A stretch of DNA of 8,162 nucleotides from Kiritimatiellales bacterium (GTDB taxonomy: Bacteria > Verrucomicrobiota > Kiritimatiellia > Kiritimatiellales > Tichowtungiaceae). The notes under the pieces are model-generated. The model made no database searches, was not told the DNA's origin, and was given only the letters and a program-made list of their open reading frames with translations. The number at the start of each line of letters is the position of its first letter. The first letter of the stretch is position 1. Made by a program: the position numbers and the translations under genes. The DNA lies in the NCBI GenBank assembly GCA_028692515.1, contig JAQUXG010000014.1, forward strand, positions 5,171-13,332, written 5' to 3'. Of this stretch, positions 1 to 4,830 are shown in pieces.

Positions 1-115
1 GGAAACGATCCGTAATGTCAATCTCCGGAAGATCAACGCCGACGGCCTCCGGCATCACAGACATACAGTCCGTTCCAAGCTGCCCTTTGCATCCAATAAT
101 AAGAGTGTTATTCAT
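1..115 (-). CDS. rfbD: dTDP-4-dehydrorhamnose reductase-like SDR protein, N-terminal part only
   Basis: Only the first 38 codons are present; the gene continues beyond position 1. The ATG is at 115-113, and an in-frame TAA at 124-122 rules out a longer start. The peptide begins MNNTLIIGCKGQLGTD and reaches a GVDLPEIDITD segment. The glycine-rich GxxGQLG loop at residues 8-14 and the Asp-rich strand ending (D/E)IDITD about 20 residues later are typical of the RmlD/RfbD family, which reduces dTDP-4-keto-L-rhamnose to dTDP-L-rhamnose using NAD(P)H. No Shine-Dalgarno sequence precedes the ATG; the 12 bases upstream are A-rich. It is the next minus-strand gene after fcl, across a 169-bp spacer, which fits a polysaccharide-precursor locus. 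Because the catalytic YxxxK region lies outside the window, a related RmlD-like sugar-nucleotide reductase (for example GDP-linked) cannot be excluded. Confidence 0.8.
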   Translation of the reverse strand, partial: MNNTLIIGCKGQLGTDCMSVMPEAVGVDLPEIDITDRF

Positions 116-161
116 ATTTTTTTACACGGAGGAAACAGAGCCGACGAAGAGAATATTTTTC

Positions 162-274
162 ACCACCCGCTCGCTACGTTCGCTAGAGCAAACAGCCGAG
201 GAACACAGAGAACACCGTTTATTCAAAACATCTCACTCTCTATCCCTCGGAGCCCCTCTAGCGTAGCGGGTGGT
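162..274. repeat. Long imperfect inverted repeat in the fcl-rfbD spacer
   Basis: The arm ACCACCCGCT (162-171) plus CGCTAGAG (181-188) is the reverse complement of CTCTAGCG (256-263) plus AGCGGGTGGT (265-274); the left arm carries 9 extra bases (172-180). A second inner pair, CCGAGG (196-201) with CCTCGG (245-250), extends the structure and leaves a loop of about 43 bases. The spacer 116-284 contains no gene other than this structure. It could be a dispersed intergenic repeat or MITE-like remnant, or an mRNA fold protecting the 3' end of fcl. It is not a standard intrinsic terminator because the loop is large and no T-tract follows the arm on the minus strand. Confidence 0.6.
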
Positions 275-284
275 AGAAATTTCT

Positions 285-1250
285 TTATCCAATTCGGGAA
301 AGGAAATCGGCATATGCGCGGGCAATGCCCTCTTTGAGCGAGACCTGCGGTTTCCAACCGAGCGCGTTGATTCGCGAAGAGTCCATCAGTTTGCGCGGAG
401 TTCCATCGGGTTTGGAGTGATCCCATTCGATGACTCCTTCAAACCCGACAACCTGGCGGACGGTTTCAGCCAGTTCTTTAATGGTCACTTCTCTGCCGGA
501 TCCAACATTGATGTGTGACTGTACCGTGCCGGAGGCATCCGTGAAGGCCATCTCTTTGTAGTTCGCATTCTCAACCAGGAAGACACACGCTTCAGCCAGA
601 TCATCACTGTAAAGAAACTCGCGCAACGGCGTTCCGGTTCCCCAGCAAACGACTTTGTCCGCGCCACTCACCTTGGCTTCATGAAAACGCCGGATCAGCG
701 CAGGAAGCACGTGGGAGTTTTCCGGATGATAATTATCGCCGGGGCCGTACATGTTGGTCGGCATGGCGGAAATGAAGTTCGTGCCGTACTGTCGGTTGTA
801 GGCATCGCACAGCCGGATACCGGCGATTTTTGCGATGGCATAGGACTCATTGGTCGGCTCCAACGGCCCGGTCAGCAAGGCCTCCTCCTTAATCGGTTGC
901 TCCGCCAGCTTGGGATAGATACAACTCGACCCGAGAAAGAGCAGCTTTTGGGCCCCATGCTTGTAGGCCGCATGAATGACGTTCATTTCGATCATGATAT
1001 TTTCGTAAATGAACTGTCCGCGATAGGTGTTATTAGCCTGAATGCCGCCGACTTTGGCAGCAACCAGTACGACCACTTCAGGTTTTTCTTTCGCGAAAAA
1101 ATCTTCGACCGACTGCTGGTTGATCAGATCAACCTCATCGATCGATCGACCGAGCAGGTTGGTGTAACCGTGCCGTTCAAAGGCGCGCCAGATTCCCCCG
1201 CCGACGAGGCCAAGGTGCCCCGCCACATAAACTTTTGAGCTTTTATTCAT
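285..1250 (-). CDS. fcl: GDP-L-fucose synthase (GDP-4-keto-6-deoxy-D-mannose 3,5-epimerase/4-reductase)
   Basis: Of 321 residues, normal for the family. It catalyses the last two steps to GDP-L-fucose in the cytoplasm: 3,5-epimerisation of GDP-4-keto-6-deoxymannose, then NADPH-dependent reduction. Visible landmarks are the Rossmann loop GHLGLVG (residues 11-17), AAKVGGI (64-70), GSSCIYPK (107-114) with the catalytic Ser107 and Cys110, the Y137-x3-K141 pair, [25 protein letters not shown], and [12 protein letters not shown] near the C terminus. The protein aligns by eye with E. coli Fcl along its whole length. One oddity: the family loop is usually GHRG, and the arginine is leucine here (codon at 1214-1212). 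The start ATG at 1250 has no separate SD; a palindrome (1256-1270) occupies that place, and its TTGGAA arm may serve as a weak SD. The gene follows gmd after 81 bp, as expected for the partner enzyme. Confidence 0.96.
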   Translation of the reverse strand: MNKSSKVYVAGHLGLVGGGIWRAFERHGYTNLLGRSIDEVDLINQQSVEDFFAKEKPEVVVLVAAKVGGIQANNTYRGQFIYENIMIEMNVIHAAYKHGAQKLLFLGSSCIYPKLAEQPIKEEALLTGPLEPTNESYAIAKIAGIRLCDAYNRQYGTNFISAMPTNMYGPGDNYHPENSHVLPALIRRFHEAKVSGADKVVCWGTGTPLREFLYSDDLAEACVFLVENANYKEMAFTDASGTVQSHINVGSGREVTIKELAETVRQVVGFEGVIEWDHSKPDGTPRKLMDSSRINALGWKPQVSLKEGIARAYADFLSRIG

Positions 1251-1255
1251 AAATT

Positions 1256-1270
1256 TTCCAAGGCTTGGAA
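1256..1270. repeat. Palindrome copy A (TTCCAA-N3-TTGGAA)
   Basis: TTCCAAGGCTTGGAA is a perfect 7-1-7 palindrome lying 5 bp upstream of the fcl start codon, in the ribosome-binding position. It belongs to the same motif family as the copies at 1306-1324 and 4565-4643. It could be a protein-binding site (possibly for the GbsR-type regulator at 4003-4485) or a genome-wide intergenic repeat. Overlap with the fcl translation-initiation region means binding or RNA folding here could directly affect fcl expression. Confidence 0.75.
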
Positions 1271-1305
1271 CTTTTGTTATTTTTGTGCCTTTTCGTGGCC
1301 ATCAC

Positions 1306-1324
1306 TTTTCCAATGATTGGAAAA
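1306..1324. repeat. Palindrome copy B (perfect 9-1-9)
   Basis: TTTTCCAATGATTGGAAAA is a perfect 19-bp palindrome, the most symmetric copy in the window, starting 7 bp beyond the gmd stop codon. Its centre (1315) is 52 bp from the centre of copy A (1263), close to five helical turns. No T-tract follows on the minus strand and the stem is AT-rich, so it does not look like a terminator. Confidence 0.8.
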
Positions 1325-1331
1325 ACTCTCC

Positions 1332-2384
1332 TCAAAACCCCTTCGCGTACGGTGCGCCGGCGAGGATTTTGAGATCCCCGTCCGTCATAATTTTGACGAG
1401 TTCTTCGAATTTGACAGTTGGCTCCCAGCCGAGCTGTTTTTTCGCTTTAGCCGGATTGCCGAGCAGCTGTTCGACTTCCGCCGGACGGTAGTAGCGTTCG
1501 TCCATGCGCACGACAACCTCGCCGGTGGCTTTGTTTTTTCCGACCTCTTTAACGCCCTCGCCTTCCCAGACGATTTCAATGCCGACGTGTCCAAATGATT
1601 TTTCGATGAATTCGCGAACGGTGTGCATTTCGTTGGTAGCGACAACGTAATCATCGGGCGTCTCCTGCTGGAGCATCATCCACATCATCTGGACGTAGTC
1701 AGGTGCATAGCCCCAGTCGCGCAGAGCATTGATGTTGCCCATGTAGAGGCAATCCTGCAAACCGCGCGAAATGCGGGCGACAGCCATGGTGATTTTCCTC
1801 GTGACAAAGGTTTCACCGCGACGAGGCGATTCGTGGTTGAAGAGAATGCCGTTGCTGGCGTGCAGGCCGTAGGCTTCGCGATAGTTCTTCACAATCCAGA
1901 AGCCGTACTGTTTGGCAACGGCATAGGGCGAGCGCGGATAGAACGGTGTGGTTTCGGTCTGCGGCACTTCCATAACCTGTCCATACAGCTCGGAGGTAGA
2001 GGCCTGATAGAAACGGCAGTTCACTCCGGTTTCACGAATGGCATCCAGCAACCGCAGCGTTCCGATTCCATCCACCTCCGCCGTGTATTCCGGGACTTCA
2101 AAGGAAACCTGCACGTGCGACTGAGCACCCAGATTATAGATTTCGGTCGGACGAATTTTTTCAATCAGCCGGTTCAGGTTGCTCGAATCGGTTAAATCGC
2201 CGTAATGCAGAAACATCTTTACGCCGGTCTCGTGCCGGTCTTTGTAGAGATGGTCAATCCGGCTGGTGTTGAACGAGCTGGCGCGACGAATGATGCCATG
2301 TACTTCATAGCCTTTATCGAGCAGCAGCTCGGCGAGATATGATCCATCCTGTCCGGTAATTCCGGTAATAAGTGCTTTTTTCAT
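1332..2384 (-). CDS. gmd: GDP-mannose 4,6-dehydratase
   Basis: Of 350 residues from the chosen start. It converts GDP-D-mannose to GDP-4-keto-6-deoxy-D-mannose with tightly bound NADP(H); its product is the substrate of the downstream fcl protein. Motifs: [12 protein letters not shown] (residues 8-19), the NADP-binding [15 protein letters not shown] region (33-47), [13 protein letters not shown] (84-96), the catalytic set T130, E132 and Y154-x3-K158, and [15 protein letters not shown] (184-198). All are as in E. coli Gmd. Two ATGs are in frame, at 2390 and 2384. The second is preferred because AAAGGA (2395-2390) is spaced 5 bases before it, while the first would have no room for an SD. The gene begins 18 bp after the epimerase stop, so co-transcription is likely. 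Nothing is missing or unusual in the active site. Confidence 0.97.
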   Translation of the reverse strand: MKKALITGITGQDGSYLAELLLDKGYEVHGIIRRASSFNTSRIDHLYKDRHETGVKMFLHYGDLTDSSNLNRLIEKIRPTEIYNLGAQSHVQVSFEVPEYTAEVDGIGTLRLLDAIRETGVNCRFYQASTSELYGQVMEVPQTETTPFYPRSPYAVAKQYGFWIVKNYREAYGLHASNGILFNHESPRRGETFVTRKITMAVARISRGLQDCLYMGNINALRDWGYAPDYVQMMWMMLQQETPDDYVVATNEMHTVREFIEKSFGHVGIEIVWEGEGVKEVGKNKATGEVVVRMDERYYRPAEVEQLLGNPAKAKKQLGWEPTVKFEELVKIMTDGDLKILAGAPYAKGF

Positions 2385-2402
2385 GAGCATCCTTTGATTG
2401 AG

Positions 2403-3362
2403 TTACTGATTAAAATATTCCTTATACCACGATACGAAACGACTCAACCCCTCTTCCATGGAGGTCGTTGGTTGATAACCCAGTTTTTTCCGGGCTTTGG
2501 AAACATCGGCGAAGGTGACGGGAACGTCGCCCGCCTGCATCGGAAGCATTTCCATCTTCGGCTCGACACCCAGCTCGCCGGCCAGCGTTTTGACGAAATC
2601 CATCAGATTTTCCGGCTTATTGTTGCCCAGATTGAAAATCTCATACGGCACCAGCCCGTCGGCGAACAGTGCGGCCTTCACGCCGGAAATGACATCCGTA
2701 ATATAGGTGAAATCGCGCTCCATTTTTCCATGGTTGAACACCTTGATCGGCTCGCCCTTCAGCATCGCCTTCGTGAAAAGCCAATAGGCCATATCCGGGC
2801 GGCCCCATGGACCGTACACGGTGAAAAAGCGCAGGCCGACGGTTTGCAGTCCGTACAAATGTGTGTACGCGTGGCTCATCAGCTCGTTGGCCTTTTTGGT
2901 GGCGGCGTAAAGGCTGACCGGATTGTCTACCGGATCAGATTCGCTGAACGGAACCTTTTTGTTCCCGCCGTACACGCTGGAGCTGGAGGCATAGACCAAT
3001 CGCGGAACCTTTGCGTGGCGGCAGACTTCCAGAATATTCAGATGCCCTTCGAGGTTCGATTTCTGGTAGGCCGCCGGATTCTCGAGGGAATAACGAACGC
3101 CCGCCTGCGCCGCCAGATGGCAGACGCGGTCGAAGCAGTTTTCCTTAAACAAGGTCGCCAGCAATTCAGAATCCGTCAGATCGCCTTCAACGGCCGTGTA
3201 TCCTTTGCGCCCCTCAAGCCGCGCGCTGCGCGCCTCTTTTAGGGAAACATCATAATAGTCGTTGAAATTATCCAGCCCGACCACTTCGTGGCCGTCAGCC
3301 AGCAGTGCTTCGGCCACATGCATGCCGATAAAGCCCGCAGTTCCCGTGACAAAAATTTTCAT
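2403..3362 (-). CDS. UDP-glucuronate 4-epimerase-like SDR protein (CapI type)
   Basis: Of 319 residues, slightly short of the roughly 335 usual for CapI-type epimerases. It probably interconverts UDP-glucuronate and UDP-galacturonate using bound NAD. Seen in the sequence: GTAGFIG (residues 7-13), the diagnostic LDNFNDYYDVSLKEAR stretch (30-45), HLAAQAGVRYSLENP (82-96), the catalytic SSSSVYG (126-132) and Y152-x3-K156, then LRFFTVYGPWGRPDMA and RDFTYITDVI. The NDYYD and GPWGRPDMA motifs separate this group from GalE UDP-galactose epimerases. A good SD (GGGAGGG, 3376-3370) precedes the ATG at 3362. Upstream is a structured 111-bp leader with an ops-like element. It is the first enzyme gene after the two regulators. 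Substrate specificity is inferred from family motifs; a different UDP-sugar epimerase is possible. Confidence 0.9.
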   Translation of the reverse strand: MKIFVTGTAGFIGMHVAEALLADGHEVVGLDNFNDYYDVSLKEARSARLEGRKGYTAVEGDLTDSELLATLFKENCFDRVCHLAAQAGVRYSLENPAAYQKSNLEGHLNILEVCRHAKVPRLVYASSSSVYGGNKKVPFSESDPVDNPVSLYAATKKANELMSHAYTHLYGLQTVGLRFFTVYGPWGRPDMAYWLFTKAMLKGEPIKVFNHGKMERDFTYITDVISGVKAALFADGLVPYEIFNLGNNKPENLMDFVKTLAGELGVEPKMEMLPMQAGDVPVTFADVSKARKKLGYQPTTSMEEGLSRFVSWYKEYFNQ

Positions 3363-3378
3363 ATTTTCGCCCTCCCGG

Positions 3379-3395
3379 CACGCTGCCGCCCTCGG
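3379..3395 (-). promoter_or_regulatory. ops/JUMPstart-like element in the epimerase leader
   Basis: Read on the minus strand, 3395 to 3379 is CCGAGGGCGGCAGCGTG. It matches 14 of 17 bases at the 3' end of the E. coli JUMPstart sequence and 11 of 12 bases of the ops core GGCGGTAGCGTG; the single core change is T6 to C. The orientation is correct for a transcript running from the NusG-like gene into the sugar-nucleotide genes. The same bases form a short hairpin (CGGCA 3388-3384, loop GCG, TGCCG 3380-3376), and the epimerase SD follows directly. In enterobacteria the ops element in the non-template strand recruits RfaH. Function here is inferred from the match plus an RfaH-like gene next door. 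Confidence 0.55.
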
Positions 3396-3399
3396 TCGA

Positions 3400-3465
3400 T
3401 CGGGGTATTTCCCCCGAAACCTTCCATTCTTTTTTTAGCTATGGCTTTCGCGTCCAACTGCGAAA
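3400..3465 (-). other. Two further hairpins in the leader between the NusG-like gene and the epimerase gene
   Basis: Within the 111-bp gap, TTTCGC (3446-3451) pairs with GCGAAA (3460-3465), and TCGGGG (3400-3405) pairs with CCCCGA (3412-3417). Neither is followed by a T-tract on the minus strand, so they are not simple terminators. They precede the ops-like site and could be pause or RNA-stability structures. Confidence 0.4.
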
Positions 3466-3473
3466 TTTCTGTC

Positions 3474-3998
3474 TTATGCGGCGGGCTCCAGTGCTTCAAT
3501 CGGCACCTCGGCCTCCACAGCCGTCCCCATCAGTTCCATCAAAATCTTAACCCGCTCACCGCCCGGCAGAACCTGCCGGATCAAAACCTGCAATCCGCGC
3601 ATGGCACCTTCAGCCATAATGGCGCAGTCGCCCGCTTTCAGCTCCGGCCCGGGAATAATCACCGTGCCATCCATTTCATTGCGAAGCATCTCAACGACAA
3701 ACTCCGGAATCTGAGCGCACTCACCGGCGAAGCGAACCAGTCCGCGCACACCGACGGCACCGGAAACGGCGCGAAGCATTGTGTCGAAATCAAACCGGAC
3801 AAAAAGATAGCCGGGAAACAGCGCCTCATCGAACCAGACTTTCCCGCGTTTGGTGTTACGGCGGAAGCGGATTCGCGGACAGAACACCTCTACGCCTTCC
3901 AGCCGCTTGAGCTGGCTGGCGGCAATATGCTCCCGTTTGGTCTGTGCTCTTACGCACAGCCAGGGGCGTGATGTCGAAGATAAAGGGGTTTGTTCCAT
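3474..3998 (-). CDS. Specialised NusG paralogue, RfaH/UpxY-like transcription antiterminator
   Basis: Of 174 residues. Members of this family bind RNA polymerase after a specific pause and prevent premature termination of one long operon, usually for surface polysaccharide. The N-terminal NGN domain spans about residues 12-110: RPWLCVRAQTKREHIAA opens it, VEVFCPRIRF follows, and ALFPGYLFVRFDFD (59-72) is the family's most conserved stretch, here closer to RfaH (EPLFPNYLFVEFD) than to housekeeping NusG. A KOW-like C-terminal domain covers about 118-172 (LKAGDCAIM, then GLQVLIRQVLPGGERVKILM). The start is the ATG at 3998; an in-frame GTG at 4001 is an alternative. No SD is visible, so translation probably depends on the upstream regulator gene, whose stop codon ends 4 bp away. 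A terminator-like hairpin lies just before this gene and an ops-like site just after it. Confidence 0.9.
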   Translation of the reverse strand: MEQTPLSSTSRPWLCVRAQTKREHIAASQLKRLEGVEVFCPRIRFRRNTKRGKVWFDEALFPGYLFVRFDFDTMLRAVSGAVGVRGLVRFAGECAQIPEFVVEMLRNEMDGTVIIPGPELKAGDCAIMAEGAMRGLQVLIRQVLPGGERVKILMELMGTAVEAEVPIEALEPAA

Positions 3999-4002
3999 CA
4001 CA

Positions 4003-4485
4003 TCAGTCAGGTTTGATAAAGTTCAAAGCAAAAGGCAGAAGTGCGTTCGCGCGCTTCTGCCATCCCTGCAACCGCTCGATCCGTTCAGCAATAAATTCCT
4101 TTCGTCCGGCCTCTTCCTGTTCTAACAGTTCTTTAACCCGCGCCATCCGATCTTTTCCAATGTTCACCTGCGGACGAACCTGCTCGTTAACAAAACCTGC
4201 AACGATCCTACGCAGTTCGGCCTCGGCCGTAAAGAAATCCCTGCGATCTCCTGCCATATAAACCGGATTGACCGCGCCGAATGATCGAAGGATCTTAAGC
4301 CCTTGGCTGGTAGAGCCTTTACTGATTTTCAGCTTGCGCATCAGATCGTCGATGCACATGGGTTCCGAAGAGATAAAAAGGATTCCGTAAAGCTCACCTA
4401 CCGAGCGCGGCAGGCTCAGTACGCCAGCGATGCGGACGAAGATATCGATAACCTCTTTTTCAAGTTCAGAAAGTGCCGAGTGCAT
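4003..4485 (-). CDS. GbsR/MarR-type winged-helix transcriptional regulator
   Basis: Of 160 residues from the chosen start. It is a predicted DNA-binding dimer that regulates transcription. The RSVGELYGILFISSEP segment (residues 27-42), followed by DDLMRKLKISKGSTSQGLKI (46-65) and RSFGAV, is the GbsR-type helix-turn-helix with its SKGSxS recognition helix; VYMAGDRRDFF (75-85) is the wing. The C-terminal half is charged and helical, likely for dimerisation. An upstream in-frame ATG at 4563 would add 26 residues, but AGGAGA (4498-4493) lies 7 bases before the ATG at 4485, and a promoter and operator motif overlap the upstream option, so 4485 is preferred. It is the first gene of the polysaccharide block and is tightly joined to the NusG-like gene. 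The ligand is unknown. The nearby palindromes (4565-4643) are plausible binding sites. Confidence 0.87.
   Translation of the reverse strand: MHSALSELEKEVIDIFVRIAGVLSLPRSVGELYGILFISSEPMCIDDLMRKLKISKGSTSQGLKILRSFGAVNPVYMAGDRRDFFTAEAELRRIVAGFVNEQVRPQVNIGKDRMARVKELLEQEEAGRKEFIAERIERLQGWQKRANALLPFALNFIKPD
4025..4061 (-). terminator. Terminator-like hairpin embedded in the 3' end of the GbsR-type gene
   Basis: On the minus strand, GGCAGAAG (4061-4054) pairs with CTTCTGCC (4041-4034). A C-A mismatch and three more pairs (GCG with CGC) close a CGAA loop. The stem is followed at once by TTTTGCTTT (4033-4025), which is U-rich in RNA. It covers codons Trp142 to Leu154 of the regulator, about 36 bases before the start of the NusG-like gene. 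Ribosomes finishing the regulator would disrupt it, so it may act as a translation-sensitive attenuator. The T-tract is interrupted, so termination may be partial. Confidence 0.55.
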
Positions 4486-4492
4486 GGCCGGT

Positions 4493-4498
4493 TCTCCT
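4493..4498 (-). promoter_or_regulatory. Ribosome binding site deciding the GbsR-type start
   Basis: AGGAGA on the minus strand with a 7-base spacer to the ATG at 4485. It supports this start over the longer one at 4563, which lacks an SD. Confidence 0.8.
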
Positions 4499-4517
4499 GA
4501 TAATTCAGATTGTTCAA

Positions 4518-4546
4518 AATTTAATGAACAAAGTGACTTCTGACAA
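4518..4546 (-). promoter_or_regulatory. Candidate sigma70-like promoter of the polysaccharide block
   Basis: On the minus strand, TTGTCA (4546-4541, 5 of 6 to the -35 consensus) and TAAATT (4523-4518, 4 of 6 to the -10) are separated by 17 bp. Transcription would start near 4511, giving a leader of about 26 bases that contains the AGGAGA site. The palindrome array lies directly upstream of the -35. Confidence 0.55.
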
Positions 4547-4564
4547 GCGGTTTTACAGTCCATC

Positions 4565-4643
4565 TTTCCAATCCTTGGAAATTTTTCGGACGGTTTTTCC
4601 AGACATTGGAAAGGAGCCAGTCAGTTTTTCCAAGGCGTGGAAG
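4565..4643. repeat. Three phased palindromes (candidate operator array)
   Basis: Copy C, TTTCCAA-TCC-TTGGAAA (4565-4581), is a perfect 7-3-7. Copy D (4596-4612) is TTTCCAG-ACA-TTGGAAA, one arm mismatch. Copy E (4627-4643) is TTTCCAA-GGC-GTGGAAG, two arm mismatches. Their centres are 4573, 4604 and 4635, exactly 31 bp apart. The array lies in the divergent region, 18 bp upstream of the minus-strand -35 box and about 57 bp before the nusA-side -35 box. The remaining intergenic sequence up to nusA holds only the promoter and terminator described separately. Likely role: binding sites for a dimeric regulator. Confidence 0.75.
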
Positions 4644-4700
4644 CTTACCTCAACACTCTATTAATCACCGTTCTAACATTCCATTCTCCCCGATTTGCCC

Positions 4701-4729
4701 TTGACCCTCCCCTGCCGGAAGCGTAGATT
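4701..4729 (+). promoter_or_regulatory. Candidate sigma70-like promoter of nusA-infB
   Basis: TTGACC (4701-4706, 5 of 6 to the -35 consensus) and TAGATT (4724-4729, 4 of 6 to the -10) are separated by 17 bp. Transcription would begin near 4736, giving a leader of about 95 bases before nusA. An inverted repeat (GCCGG 4714-4718 with CCGGC 4731-4735) spans the -10 region. Confidence 0.5.
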
Positions 4730-4757
4730 CCCGGCTTTGCAGTTGGTCGTTGGATGG

Positions 4758-4785
4758 AGAGTGGGCCCCCGGTCCGCTCTTTTTT
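4758..4785 (+). terminator. Intrinsic terminator-like hairpin in the nusA leader (possible attenuator)
   Basis: AGAGTGGGCC (4758-4767) pairs with GGTCCGCTCT (4771-4780) through ten base pairs, two of them G-U, with a CCC loop, followed by an uninterrupted T-run to 4785. This has full intrinsic-terminator form on the plus strand only; the reverse strand has no T-run after the stem. No complete plus-strand gene lies upstream within the window, and nusA starts 46 bases downstream. A role in attenuating nusA-infB, or in ending a short leader RNA, is inferred. Confidence 0.7.
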
Positions 4786-4830
4786 GCTCCAAGGCCTTGT
4801 TATTTGAGCTTTTTGAAATCGGAGGGGATG

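Noticed and set aside
127..137. Strong SD-like GGAGGAAACAG on the plus strand
   Set aside because: No start codon follows at a usable distance and no plausible gene lies downstream; intergenic chance or part of the repeat region.
1306..1324. Copy B as an intrinsic terminator for gmd
   Set aside because: AT-rich stem and no T-tract after it on the minus strand.
2394..3242. Plus-strand open frame of 282 codons opposite the epimerase
   Set aside because: Antisense to a gene with all the family motifs; no family resemblance in the translated product.
4153..4160. TTTTCCAA half-site in the regulator coding sequence
   Set aside because: No second arm follows, so it is not a copy of the palindrome.
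4473..4664. Plus-strand 63-codon frame ahead of nusA, which could have explained the terminator at 4758-4785
   Set aside because: It begins inside the GbsR-type gene on the opposite strand, has no SD, and overlaps the promoter and palindrome array; no support as a gene.
4714..4725. Second ops-like sequence on the plus strand before nusA (GCCGGAAGCGTA)
   Set aside because: Only 9 of 12 matches, inside the promoter region of a housekeeping gene; most likely chance.
4788..4800. CCAAGGCCTTG palindrome in the nusA leader as a sixth operator copy
   Set aside because: It shares only the CCAAGG half with the motif and lacks the TTGGAA arm.
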